Positions 9,004 through 17,195 of a DNA stretch of 64,000 bases are shown here, in pieces. Numbering within the stretch: the stretch's first letter is position 1; each line of letters begins with the position of its first letter. The notes below the pieces were generated by a model that had not been told where the DNA came from, did not search any database, and saw only the letters and a list, made by a program, of their open reading frames with translations. The stretch is taken from positions 744,001-808,000 of the forward strand of contig CAVWQV010000006.1 of the NCBI GenBank assembly GCA_963757115.1, written 5' to 3'. Source of the DNA: CAVWQV01 sp963757115. GTDB lineage: Bacteria > Pseudomonadota > Alphaproteobacteria > Acetobacterales > Acetobacteraceae. A program made the translations under genes and the position numbers.

Positions 9004-9930
9004 TTGCTCGATCCGTTCGACCTCGCTGCGGGCTGGGTGCAGGAGCACCTGCTAATCCCGCTGCTGTACCAGTTCGACCTCATGGAGTGGGAGGATCTCG
9101 CCTACGGCTGGGCGCTGTTCGCGATCTATGGCGCGCTGCAGGTCGCGGTCACGTTCGCCGTCTGCTTGCCGCTCGAACGCTGGCGTCCGGTGGAGCGATG
9201 GCCGGACCGGCAGGCCGAATGGGTGGACGTGCTCTACACGGTGCTCGCCCGCGTCGGCATTCTGCCGCTCATCACCTTCGTCGGCTTCTATCAGGCCCAA
9301 GTGGCGCTCAACGGCTGGATGGCCGAGCACGGTTGGGTGCCGCCGACCTTGGAGCGGGCGCTGCCGTGGCTGCTCGGCCATCCCGTGCCGACCTTCGTGC
9401 TCTACGCAATCATCCTGGATTTTTCGGAATACTGGCGGCACCGCTTGTCGCATTCGTTCCGCTGGTGGTGGGCGCTGCACTCGCTCCACCATGCGCAGCG
9501 GCAGATGACGTTCTGGTCGGACGATCGGAATCATCTGATCGACGAGGTGATCGCCTTTCTCTGGTTCACTGCGGTGGCGCTGCTGATCGGCATACCTCCC
9601 CTGCAGTTCCCGCTTCTGGTGCTGGCGCTGCGCTTCCTGGAGAGCCTGTCGCACGCCAATGCGCGGCTGTCCTTCGGGCGCCTGGGCGAGCGGCTGCTGA
9701 TTTCGCCCCGCTTTCACCGCGCGCATCACGGCGTGCTCGCCGCCGGGCAACGAAGCTGCAATTACGGCGCGATCCTGCCCTGGTGGGACATGCTGTTCGG
9801 CACGGCGGATTTCTCCCGCGCCTACGCCCGCACCGGCGATCCGTCGGCGCCCGAGGTGCTGGCCACCGGCGGCTACCTCGCCCAGCAATGGGCGGGGCTG
9901 CAGCGGCTCGCGCATAGTCGCCGCTCCTGA
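9004..9930 (+). CDS. Sterol desaturase/fatty acid hydroxylase family protein
   Basis: Integral-membrane di-iron hydroxylase or desaturase of 308 residues. The histidine clusters expected for the family are HRLSH, HSLHH and RAHHG, with a further H in LSHANARL, spaced between hydrophobic helices. These ligate a non-haem di-iron centre and act on lipids or sterol/hopanoid-like substrates. TTG 9004 is the start, with GAGGGGG just upstream. It lies between the coiled-coil microprotein and the intradiol dioxygenase. The exact substrate cannot be told from sequence; carotenoid, hopanoid or fatty-acyl hydroxylation are all possible. Confidence 0.85.
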   Translation: MLDPFDLAAGWVQEHLLIPLLYQFDLMEWEDLAYGWALFAIYGALQVAVTFAVCLPLERWRPVERWPDRQAEWVDVLYTVLARVGILPLITFVGFYQAQVALNGWMAEHGWVPPTLERALPWLLGHPVPTFVLYAIILDFSEYWRHRLSHSFRWWWALHSLHHAQRQMTFWSDDRNHLIDEVIAFLWFTAVALLIGIPPLQFPLLVLALRFLESLSHANARLSFGRLGERLLISPRFHRAHHGVLAAGQRSCNYGAILPWWDMLFGTADFSRAYARTGDPSAPEVLATGGYLAQQWAGLQRLAHSRRS

Positions 9931-9969
9931 CCGCGACTATACTCCCGCTCACCCAGGGGAGGGGAGGCC

Positions 9970-10875
9970 ATGCAGGACCTCGACGAGAACACCATCACCG
10001 ACGCCGCACTTGCCCAAATGGCGAACACGCCCAACCCGCGCGTGAAGGAGGTGATGGAGGCGGCGGTGCGCCACCTCCACGCTTGGGCGCGGGAAGTGAA
10101 CCTGACGCCCGCCGAATGGACGGAGGGCATCAAGTTCCTGACCGCCGTCGGCCACGCCTGCACGCCCGTTCGCCAGGAGTTCATTCTGCTGTCGGACGTG
10201 CTCGGGCTGAGCGCTCTGGTCAACGCGCTCCATGATAAGACCGCGGCCGAGCGGGGCACGCAGACGAGCCTGCTCGGTCCGTTCTTCCGCCAGGACGCGC
10301 CTGAGTACGAACTCGGGGCCAGCATCATCAAGCACGTGAACGCGCCCGAGATCGTGCTTTATGGACAGGTGAAGGATGGCGCGGGTCGCCCGATGCCCGG
10401 CGCTACGGTTGATGTGTGGCAGACCGACGAGAACGGAGCCTACGACCTGCAGATCGCGGGTGGCGCGGAAGCCGACATGCGCGGCCGGTTCCGCTGCGAC
10501 GCGGAAGGACGCTACCATTTCCGCACCATCCGCCCGCTCGGCTACTCGATTCCAATGGACGGCCCCGTCGGCCGCCTGGTGCGCCAGCAGCAACGGCATG
10601 GCTTCCGGCCGTCTCACATTCACATGCTGGTTTCGGCGCCCGGCCATCGCGAGTTGGTGACGGCGCTCTACATGGCGGACGATCCCAATATCGACAGCGA
10701 TACCGTGTTCGGCGTTTCGCGGGCGTTGGTGGTTTTGCCGAAGCGTGACGATGCGGAGGCGCCGGTGCCGGGGCTGCCCAGCATCCGCTACGACTTCACC
10801 TTGGGCCGCGCCACCGACAGCGACACCGGCCGTGTTGGTGCCGACCCGTCGCAGATGGTCGCCGCCGCCGAGTAG
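9970..10875 (+). CDS. Intradiol ring-cleavage dioxygenase (catechol/hydroxyquinol 1,2-type)
   Basis: Fe(III) dioxygenase cleaving catechol or hydroxyquinol between the hydroxyls to muconate or maleylacetate. Of 301 residues, 1-100 are the N-terminal helical dimerisation domain. The catalytic domain has the four iron ligands Tyr158 (NGAYDLQ), Tyr192 (LGYSIPMDGP), His216 and His218 (SHIHML), in the spacing known for catechol 1,2-dioxygenases. LLGPFFRQDAP and VDVWQTDENG are family motifs. A strong GGGGAGGGGAGG Shine-Dalgarno precedes ATG 9970. No other aromatic pathway gene is adjacent; puuE follows nine bases later. Hydroxyquinol is my preferred substrate by resemblance only. Confidence 0.88.
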   Translation: MQDLDENTITDAALAQMANTPNPRVKEVMEAAVRHLHAWAREVNLTPAEWTEGIKFLTAVGHACTPVRQEFILLSDVLGLSALVNALHDKTAAERGTQTSLLGPFFRQDAPEYELGASIIKHVNAPEIVLYGQVKDGAGRPMPGATVDVWQTDENGAYDLQIAGGAEADMRGRFRCDAEGRYHFRTIRPLGYSIPMDGPVGRLVRQQQRHGFRPSHIHMLVSAPGHRELVTALYMADDPNIDSDTVFGVSRALVVLPKRDDAEAPVPGLPSIRYDFTLGRATDSDTGRVGADPSQMVAAAE

Positions 10876-10883
10876 CACGGGTC

Positions 10884-11798
10884 ATGGCCGGAAGCGGAGT
10901 GGCCGGCTACCCGCGGGACATGCGGGGCTACGGCTGCTCTCCGCCCGACCCGCGCTGGCCGGGGGAAGCCAGGATCTGCGTGCAGTTCGTCATCAACTAC
11001 GAGGAGGGCGGGGAAAACAACATCCTGCACGGCGACCCGTACTCGGAGGCATTTCTGTCCGAGGTCATCGGTGCGGCGAACTGGCCCGGTCAACGCCATT
11101 GGAACATGGAATCGATCTACGAGTACGGCGCGCGCGCCGGGTTCTGGCGGCTGTGGCGGCTGTTCCAGGCGCACTCGCTTCCGGTCACCGTGTACGGCGT
11201 GGCGACCGCGATGGCGCGCGGCCGCGAGCAGGTGGCCGCCATGCTCGGGGCAGGTTGGGAGGTTGCCTCGCACGGGCTGAAGTGGATCGACTACAAGGAC
11301 GTTCCGGTCGAAACCGAGCGAGAGCATCTCCGGGCGGCGATCGCGCTGCACACGGAGATCACCGGCACGGCGCCGGAAGGCTTCTATCTCGGCCGGTGCT
11401 CGATGAACACGCTCAGGCTGGTGATGGAGCAAGGCGGCTTCGCCTACTCGTCCGACAGCTACGCGGACGATCTGCCTTACTGGGTGGATGGCCCGGCCGG
11501 CCCGCACCTGATCATTCCTTACGCCCTCGACACCAACGACATGCGGTTCGCGACCCAGCAGGGGTTCAACTCGGGCGATCAGTTCTTTGCCTATCTCAGG
11601 GACTCCTTCGATGTGCTCTATGCCGAAGGTGGGCGGATGTTGAACGTTGGGTTGCATTGCCGCCTGGCGGGCCGCCCCGGACGGCTTGCCGCCCTGCAAC
11701 GTTTCATCGGCTACGTCCTGGAGCATGACCGGGTCTGGGTGGCGCGGCGGATCGACATCGCCCGGCACTGGCGCGCGACACATGCCGCCGCCGACTAG
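10884..11798 (+). CDS. puuE: PuuE-type allantoinase (polysaccharide deacetylase fold)
   Basis: A cofactor-independent allantoinase of 304 residues in the polysaccharide-deacetylase superfamily, converting allantoin to allantoate. The N-terminal RDMRGYGCSPPDPRWP and the block VQFVINYEEGGENNILHGD followed by SEAFLSEV are diagnostic of PuuE. YEYGARAGFWRLWRLF and EVASHGLKWIDY also match. It starts nine bases after the dioxygenase stop, so both are likely on one transcript. Allantoin breakdown releases urea, which makes the urea transporter and ureD about 5 kb away suggestive. Other purine genes (puuD, uraH) are absent here. Confidence 0.85.
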   Translation: MAGSGVAGYPRDMRGYGCSPPDPRWPGEARICVQFVINYEEGGENNILHGDPYSEAFLSEVIGAANWPGQRHWNMESIYEYGARAGFWRLWRLFQAHSLPVTVYGVATAMARGREQVAAMLGAGWEVASHGLKWIDYKDVPVETEREHLRAAIALHTEITGTAPEGFYLGRCSMNTLRLVMEQGGFAYSSDSYADDLPYWVDGPAGPHLIIPYALDTNDMRFATQQGFNSGDQFFAYLRDSFDVLYAEGGRMLNVGLHCRLAGRPGRLAALQRFIGYVLEHDRVWVARRIDIARHWRATHAAAD

Positions 11799-11829
11799 AG
11801 GCTGAAGTGCCGGGCTGGCGTTAAAATTA

Positions 11830-11843
11830 CGCCAATATTGGCG
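11830..11843. promoter_or_regulatory. Perfect 14-bp palindrome, possible operator
   Basis: CGCCAATATTGGCG is a perfect palindrome in the gap between puuE and the phosphatase gene, about 80 bases before the phosphatase ATG. It sits in a short AT-rich patch that contrasts with the surrounding GC-rich sequence. It could bind a dimeric regulator; there is no T-tract for a terminator. No regulator gene is adjacent. Confidence 0.35.
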
Positions 11844-11923
11844 GCGCGTTGACGCGGAGCCGCTGAAATCATCTTTCCGACTCGCTATCGTGGGCCGCCC
11901 TGGAGGCAGCTGAGGAGCCGGTC

Positions 11924-12508
11924 ATGCAACTGCCCTTCCGCATTACGGTCTGCGGCCTCGATGAACTCGGTGAACACACGGCTGCCCGGGTCAGCCACGT
12001 GCTATCGATCCTCGATCCGGAATGGCCCGTCCCAGAAGTGTTCGGAACCTACGGCGAGCACAAAAAGCTCGAGCTCCGTTTCCATGACGTCATCGAACAT
12101 GGGCCGGGGCTGGTGACGCCGAGCGAGACGCATGTGGAGCAGCTGCTCGCCTTCGGCCGCGATCTGGACCGTGAGCCGCAGGCGGACGCGCACCTCCTTG
12201 TGCATTGCCATGCCGGCGTCTCGCGCTCGTCAGCCTCCATGGGGCTCCTGGTCGCGCAAGCCCTTCCGAGGCAACCCGGGAAGGCGATTTTCGCCGAGAT
12301 CCTGCGCGTCCGTCCCCGGATCTGGCCTAACCTCCGCATCGTCGAGTTGGGCGACCGGGCACTCGGGCGAAACGGCGATCTCGTCGCAGCGGCACACGGC
12401 GTCTACCGCGCCCAGATCGCCCGCCACCCGGAGCTTGCCCAGGATTTCAGGGCCGGCGGCCGCGGGCGCGAAGTGGACGCGGCGCTGGCGGCCAGCACCC
12501 TAGCCTAG
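11924..12508 (+). CDS. Tyrosine/dual-specificity phosphatase-like protein
   Basis: A 194-residue cytoplasmic protein with the cysteine-phosphatase loop HCHAGVSR at 94-101: nucleophile Cys95 and phosphate-binding Arg101, followed by SSASMGL as in DSP/PTP-like enzymes. The upstream ELRFHDVIEH segment holds a candidate general-acid Asp. Conserved homologues occur singly in alphaproteobacteria with unknown substrate. Start ATG 11924 has GGAGG and GGAG motifs upstream. The C-terminal 50 residues are less typical and may be lineage-specific. It stands alone, flanked by short intergenic regions. Confidence 0.8.
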   Translation: MQLPFRITVCGLDELGEHTAARVSHVLSILDPEWPVPEVFGTYGEHKKLELRFHDVIEHGPGLVTPSETHVEQLLAFGRDLDREPQADAHLLVHCHAGVSRSSASMGLLVAQALPRQPGKAIFAEILRVRPRIWPNLRIVELGDRALGRNGDLVAAAHGVYRAQIARHPELAQDFRAGGRGREVDAALAASTLA

Positions 12509-12620
12509 CCCGCGCGACGCGGCTCGGATGAGAGCCGCAACCAATCCGGAACCGGGGCACTAATCGGAGTGCAGCAGGGCCAAGGGCGTGCCACATCGGA
12601 CGGCAACGATGGAGGCTGCG

Positions 12621-12854
12621 ATGCGCGCGACGACCTCGGCCACCCTGTTCGGCATCCTTTTCCTGGTTGCGGCCGCTCAGGCGGCTGAGCCCGATCGCCC
12701 GGCGCCTCTGGCGTCGCAGACCGACCCGAAGACGGGAAAGGAGCGCTTGAGCGACAAGGCTACGGACGAGCAACGTGTGGACGATTGCAAAGTGGCTCCC
12801 GAGCGCCGGACACGAGCACGCTCAACGGTTTGTCCCTGGGACGCACGAAGCTGA
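12621..12854 (+). CDS. Small exported protein of unknown function
   Basis: A predicted 77-residue protein. MRATTSATLFGILFLVAAAQA is a good signal peptide, leaving a mature 55-residue polar domain with DPKTGKERLSDKATDEQRVDDCK and two cysteines. GGAGG sits six bases before ATG 12621, which is why I prefer it over upstream in-frame ATGs. I do not recognise a named family. A short soluble periplasmic protein is plausible. The following 123 bases up to the cyclase gene show nothing clear. Confidence 0.5.
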   Translation: MRATTSATLFGILFLVAAAQAAEPDRPAPLASQTDPKTGKERLSDKATDEQRVDDCKVAPERRTRARSTVCPWDARS

Positions 12855-12977
12855 GATCGGGCGGATCGCGCAACGCAACCGGATCATCAGACCAGCAAAA
12901 TACCGGTTTGCCAGGCGCTGGTTTCGCAATAGCTCCGCCGTCGCTAGGCTCGACTCCCGGGCAGGGAGGGGAACGTC

Positions 12978-13766
12978 ATGCCGCGCCGTTTTATCGACAT
13001 TTCCGTGCCGCTCAGGGCAGGGATCGCTAGTGATCCGCCGCACATGCTGCCGAAGATCGACTACATCGACCACCACCAGACCGCGCCGCAGATGGCCGAG
13101 TTGATGGGCGTGCGCGTCGACCAGTTGCCGGAAGGCGAGTACGCGGCTGTGGAGCAGGTGCAGATCAGCACCCATAACGGCACGCACCTGGACGCGCCGT
13201 ATCATTACTTCTCGCGCATGAACGAGCGCTTCAAGCCGGGCGGCGAGCCGTCCTGGCGCATCGATGAGGTGCCGCTCGAATGGTGCTTCCAGCCGGCGGT
13301 CAAGCTCGACTTCCGCCATTTCGATGACGGCTACGTGGCGACGCCGGGCGACGTGCAAGCCGAACTTCGCCGGATCGGCCACACGCTCGCTCCGTTGGAG
13401 ATCGTTGTGGTCAACACCCGCGCCGGATCCCGCTACGGCGAGGCGGATTTCGTCGACAGCGGCTGTGGCATGGGCAAGGCGGCGACGCTATGGCTGCTGG
13501 AGCGCGGTGTCCGCTTGGTCGGCACCGATGGCTGGAGCTGGGACGCGCCGTTCTCCTTCACTGCCAGACGGGTGCGCGAAACGGGAGACGCCGGGCTTAT
13601 CTGGGAAGGCCACCGGGCCGGGCGAGAGATCGGCTACTCGCATCTGGAGAAGCTGCACAACCTCGAACAGCTTCCGTCAGATGGCTTCGAGATCGCCTGC
13701 TTTCCGGTGAAAGTGCATCGCGGCTCGGCGGGCTGGACCCGTGCCGTCGCGATCCTGCCGGAGTAG
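12978..13766 (+). CDS. Cyclase family metal-dependent hydrolase (kynurenine formamidase-like)
   Basis: A 262-residue member of the cyclase/KynB family. The metal-binding signature H-x-G-T-H-x-D-x-P-x-H is complete (HNGTHLDAPYH, residues 66-76: His66, His70, Asp72, His76). DISVPLRAG at the N-terminus is the usual first strand. Members hydrolyse amides, lactones or isatin; this one could be a formamidase, but the substrate cannot be assigned. A strong AGGGAGGGG Shine-Dalgarno precedes ATG 12978. The luciferase-like oxidoreductase follows after 72 bases and is probably in the same operon. Confidence 0.85.
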   Translation: MPRRFIDISVPLRAGIASDPPHMLPKIDYIDHHQTAPQMAELMGVRVDQLPEGEYAAVEQVQISTHNGTHLDAPYHYFSRMNERFKPGGEPSWRIDEVPLEWCFQPAVKLDFRHFDDGYVATPGDVQAELRRIGHTLAPLEIVVVNTRAGSRYGEADFVDSGCGMGKAATLWLLERGVRLVGTDGWSWDAPFSFTARRVRETGDAGLIWEGHRAGREIGYSHLEKLHNLEQLPSDGFEIACFPVKVHRGSAGWTRAVAILPE

Positions 13767-13838
13767 CCTGCCTTCCGGCCCTCGCACCCGGGGGCGGTCC
13801 GAGTGAGTAGCTCAAGCACCAATCCACGGGAGACGCGC

Positions 13839-14810
13839 ATGAAGCTTGGCCTGTTCCTCAATACGCAGTGGCGTGAGGGTGCCCGCGTGTCGGTGCCGGA
13901 CATTCTGGCTCAGGTCCGGGCCGCGCGGGACGCGGGGTTCAGCTCGCTCTGGCTGCCGCACCATTACTTGGTTGCACCGATGCAGATGCTGCAGCCCATG
14001 CCGCTGCTCGGCTACCTTATCCCGGAGACCAGGGGCATGACGCTGGGCATGGACATTTTGCTGCTGCCCCTGCTCAACCCCGTACACGTCGCGGAGGAAT
14101 GGGCGACGCTCGACGTTTTGAGCGAGGGGCGCGCGGTCCTCGGGGTGGGCCTCGGCTACCGACCGGAGGAGTTCGGCGCGTTCGGCGTGCCGATCGCCGA
14201 GCGGGCCGCGCGCACGGCCGAAAGCATCGCGCTCATCCGCCGGCTTTGGGCCGAGGAGCGCGTGAATTTCGACGGCAAGTTCTACCAGGTTAAGGAGGCC
14301 GGAATCAGCATCCGCCCGGTGCAGCAGGGCGGCCCGCCCATCTGGCTGGCGGCTCAGGTCGACGCAGCGCTGCGCCGAGCGGCGCGTATCGCCGACGGCT
14401 GGCTGATCGTCCCGTCTTCCACCGTCGGCACCCTCGCGGAGCAGATGGCGGTGTATCGAAAGGCCTGTGAGGCGGCGGGCAAGAGCGATGCGCCGGCCGC
14501 GCTGACCCGCGAGTGCTACATCGGCAACAGCCGGGATGCCGCATTTGCCGAATGCCGGGACGCGCTTGAGTGGAAATACGGCGCCTACGCGGCTTGGGGG
14601 TTGGAGAAGGCCGAACCAGCAAGGCAGGATTTCCAGGCGTTCGCCAAAGACAAGTTCCTGATCGGCGACGCTGGCTCGGTCAAGGATGAGATCGCCCGCT
14701 ATCGGCAAACGCTCGGCGTCGACACCCTGATCATTCGCCCGCACTGGCCGGGCCTTGCCAACGAGGCGGCCGTGCAAACGATCCAGGCGCTTGGAAAAAT
14801 CGCTATCTGA
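13839..14810 (+). CDS. LLM-class flavin-dependent oxidoreductase
   Basis: A luciferase-like TIM-barrel monooxygenase or reductase using reduced FMN or F420, 323 residues. LKLGLFLNTQW-type N-terminal strand, GFSSLWLPHHYL, the VAEEWATLDVLSEGRAVLGVGLGYRPEEF block and the late GDAGSVKDEIARYRQTLGVDTLIIRP segment are standard for the family. I begin at ATG 13839, which has GGGAGA just upstream; an in-frame GTG at 13803 adds a low-complexity extension. It follows the cyclase gene in what looks like a two-gene catabolic unit. Confidence 0.87.
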   Translation: MKLGLFLNTQWREGARVSVPDILAQVRAARDAGFSSLWLPHHYLVAPMQMLQPMPLLGYLIPETRGMTLGMDILLLPLLNPVHVAEEWATLDVLSEGRAVLGVGLGYRPEEFGAFGVPIAERAARTAESIALIRRLWAEERVNFDGKFYQVKEAGISIRPVQQGGPPIWLAAQVDAALRRAARIADGWLIVPSSTVGTLAEQMAVYRKACEAAGKSDAPAALTRECYIGNSRDAAFAECRDALEWKYGAYAAWGLEKAEPARQDFQAFAKDKFLIGDAGSVKDEIARYRQTLGVDTLIIRPHWPGLANEAAVQTIQALGKIAI

Positions 14811-14999
14811 GGCTCACAACCGTTGGTCGAATTGCGCTATACTGGTGTACCCTCGAGCCTGATAAATCGGTTCGTGACGGAGATCACACCCCTTTAACCC
14901 GAAGCCATTCCATAGCGGCCCAAGGGTATGCGTGGAGCGTTCCGCGCCCACTTTAGCCCTTCGCCTGCAACTCGGATCGCTTTTGTAGGATTAGCGCCC

Positions 15000-17195
15000 G
15001 TGAACGTGATCGATGTGCAAGACGCACCGCTCAGCCAATCCGACAGCTACACCATTGCCGCGCCCGCCTCCCTGGAGGAGCGCCGTCCGTGCACGCTTAA
15101 GCACGGCGATAGCTTCGGCGTGTTCGACCGCAACGGCGATATCGTGGCGGGGCAGGGCTTCGCCGAGGGTCTCTACCACCACGACACACGACACCTGTCC
15201 CGCTTCGAACTGGTGTTCGCCGGGGCGCGGCCGATCCTGCTGAGCTCGAGCATCCGCGACGACAACGCGACGTTCACGTGCGATCTGACCAACCCCGATC
15301 TCGGCGCCGACGGCAACGCGCTCGAGCACGACCTCTTGCACATCCGACGTTCCAAGTTCCTTTGGAACGGCACATGCTACGAGCGCGTGGCGGTGCGCAA
15401 CTTCGCTGATCGGGCGCAGCTGGTCGCGTTGGAAATGCATTTCGGGGCCGATTTCGCCGACCTGTTCGAGGTTCGCGGCGCCTCCCGATCGTGCCGCGGC
15501 CGCTCGCATCAACCCGTCGTCGCCGCAGCTTCCGTGGTGCTGTCCTACACGGGGCTCGACAATCGTCGGCGCGCGACGTCGCTCCACTTTGAGCCGGTGC
15601 CGCACACCCTCGATGCGCGCAAGGCGTCCTACCGGTTGTCGCTCCCGCCCGGTGGCCGCTGCGTGGTTTACGTGGAGGTCGGCTGCGACCGGGACATCAA
15701 GCGCGACGGGGCGGACACACGGCTCGGCGCGACCTATCTGACCGCGATGCTGCAGGCCCGCCGGGCGCTGCGTCGATCGGCCTCCCGCGCCGCATCCGTC
15801 GCGACCTCCAACGAAATCTTCAATGAGGCGGCGCGCCGCTCCGTATCCGATCTCTACATGCTCGTGACTGATACGGCGCACGGACCGTATCCCTATGCCG
15901 GCATTCCCTGGTTCAGCACCGCCTTCGGCCGCGACGCCATCATCACCGCCCTGCAAACATTGTGGCTCGACCCGGCGATTGCGCGCGGCGTGCTGCACTA
16001 TCTGGCGGCCAATCAGGCGACGACGATCGATCCCGCGGCGGACGCCGAGCCGGGCAAGATCCTGCACGAGGTGCGCCGGGGCGAGATGGCCGAACTCGGC
16101 GAGGTGCCGTTCCGCCGCTACTACGGCAGCGTGGACGCGACCCCGCTGTTCGTGATGCTGGCCGGCGCCTATCTCGAGCGCACGGGCGATATCGCGATGC
16201 TTCGCCCGCTATGGCGTCATGTGCAGGCCGCATTGCGATGGATCGACGATTACGGCGACCGCGACGGCGACGGGTTCGTCGAATATTTCCGCATGACGGA
16301 CAAGGGATTGGCCAACCAGGGCTGGAAGGATAGCCACAATTCGGTGTTCCACGCGGACGGCGCACCGGCTCACGGCCCGATCGCGCTTTGCGAGGTGCAG
16401 GCCTATGTGCACGGCGCCAAGCTCGCCGGCTCCCGCCTCGCGCTGGCACTCGGGATGTTCGAGAAAGCGGCCACCTTGGCGTCGGAGGCGGACCGCGTGC
16501 GCGAGCGCATCGAGGCGGCGTTCTGGTCGGATGAGATCGGCACCTATGCCATGGCGCTCGACGGGGAAAAGCGGCCCTGCCTCGTGCGCTCTTCCAACGC
16601 TGGCCACATGCTGCTGACGGACGTTGCGAGCGAGGCGCACGCCCGGCGCGTGGCGGAGCAGTTGATGAGCAGCCACTTCTTCTCCGGTTGGGGCGTTCGG
16701 ACGGTCGCGTCGTCGGAGGCGCGCTACAATCCGATGTCGTACCACAACGGGTCGGTGTGGCCGCACGACAACGCGCTGATCGCGATGGGTCTGGCGCGCT
16801 ACGGGCTGCGCGAGCCGGCCGCCCGCCTCTTCGAGGGGCTGTTCGGCGCCTGCACCTATATCGATCTTCGTCGGCTGCCGGAACTCGTTTGCGGCTTCCC
16901 GCGCCGGCGCGCCCAGGGGCCGACCTTCTACCCGGTCGCCTGCGCCCCACAGGCTTGGTCCGCGGCCACCCCGCTCAGCTTGCTGCAATCCTGCCTAGGC
17001 CTGGGCTTTGACGCCGAAAGCCGCACGGTGTTGTTCGACCGCCCGATGCTGCCGGCGTTCCTGAGCGAGGTGATCCTGCGCCAGATCTCGATCGAGGGCA
17101 GCCGGATCGACATTGCTCTGCGCGGACGCGGCGGCGACGTGGCCATGACGGTGCTGTCCCGCCGCGGCGACATCCGGGCAACGATGACGAGCTAG
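15000..17195 (+). CDS. Glycogen-debranching-type amylo-alpha-1,6-glucosidase family protein
   Basis: A large hydrolase of about 731 residues. The N-terminal domain has the LKHGDSFGVFDRNGDI and GLYHHDTRHLSRFEL motifs of the GDE N-terminal domain. The (alpha/alpha)6 barrel follows, with GIPWFSTAFGRDAIITALQTLW, ILHEVRRGEMAELGEVPFRRYYGSVDATPLFV and a late SYHNGSVWPHDNALIA. These proteins trim or debranch alpha-glucans, or act on glucosyl-glycerate-like sugars. I prefer GTG 15000 (AGGA nine bases upstream) because the frame before it has no family similarity; ATG 14928 is the longer alternative. It is monocistronic, with the gene-poor region downstream. Confidence 0.85.
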   Translation: MNVIDVQDAPLSQSDSYTIAAPASLEERRPCTLKHGDSFGVFDRNGDIVAGQGFAEGLYHHDTRHLSRFELVFAGARPILLSSSIRDDNATFTCDLTNPDLGADGNALEHDLLHIRRSKFLWNGTCYERVAVRNFADRAQLVALEMHFGADFADLFEVRGASRSCRGRSHQPVVAAASVVLSYTGLDNRRRATSLHFEPVPHTLDARKASYRLSLPPGGRCVVYVEVGCDRDIKRDGADTRLGATYLTAMLQARRALRRSASRAASVATSNEIFNEAARRSVSDLYMLVTDTAHGPYPYAGIPWFSTAFGRDAIITALQTLWLDPAIARGVLHYLAANQATTIDPAADAEPGKILHEVRRGEMAELGEVPFRRYYGSVDATPLFVMLAGAYLERTGDIAMLRPLWRHVQAALRWIDDYGDRDGDGFVEYFRMTDKGLANQGWKDSHNSVFHADGAPAHGPIALCEVQAYVHGAKLAGSRLALALGMFEKAATLASEADRVRERIEAAFWSDEIGTYAMALDGEKRPCLVRSSNAGHMLLTDVASEAHARRVAEQLMSSHFFSGWGVRTVASSEARYNPMSYHNGSVWPHDNALIAMGLARYGLREPAARLFEGLFGACTYIDLRRLPELVCGFPRRRAQGPTFYPVACAPQAWSAATPLSLLQSCLGLGFDAESRTVLFDRPMLPAFLSEVILRQISIEGSRIDIALRGRGGDVAMTVLSRRGDIRATMTS

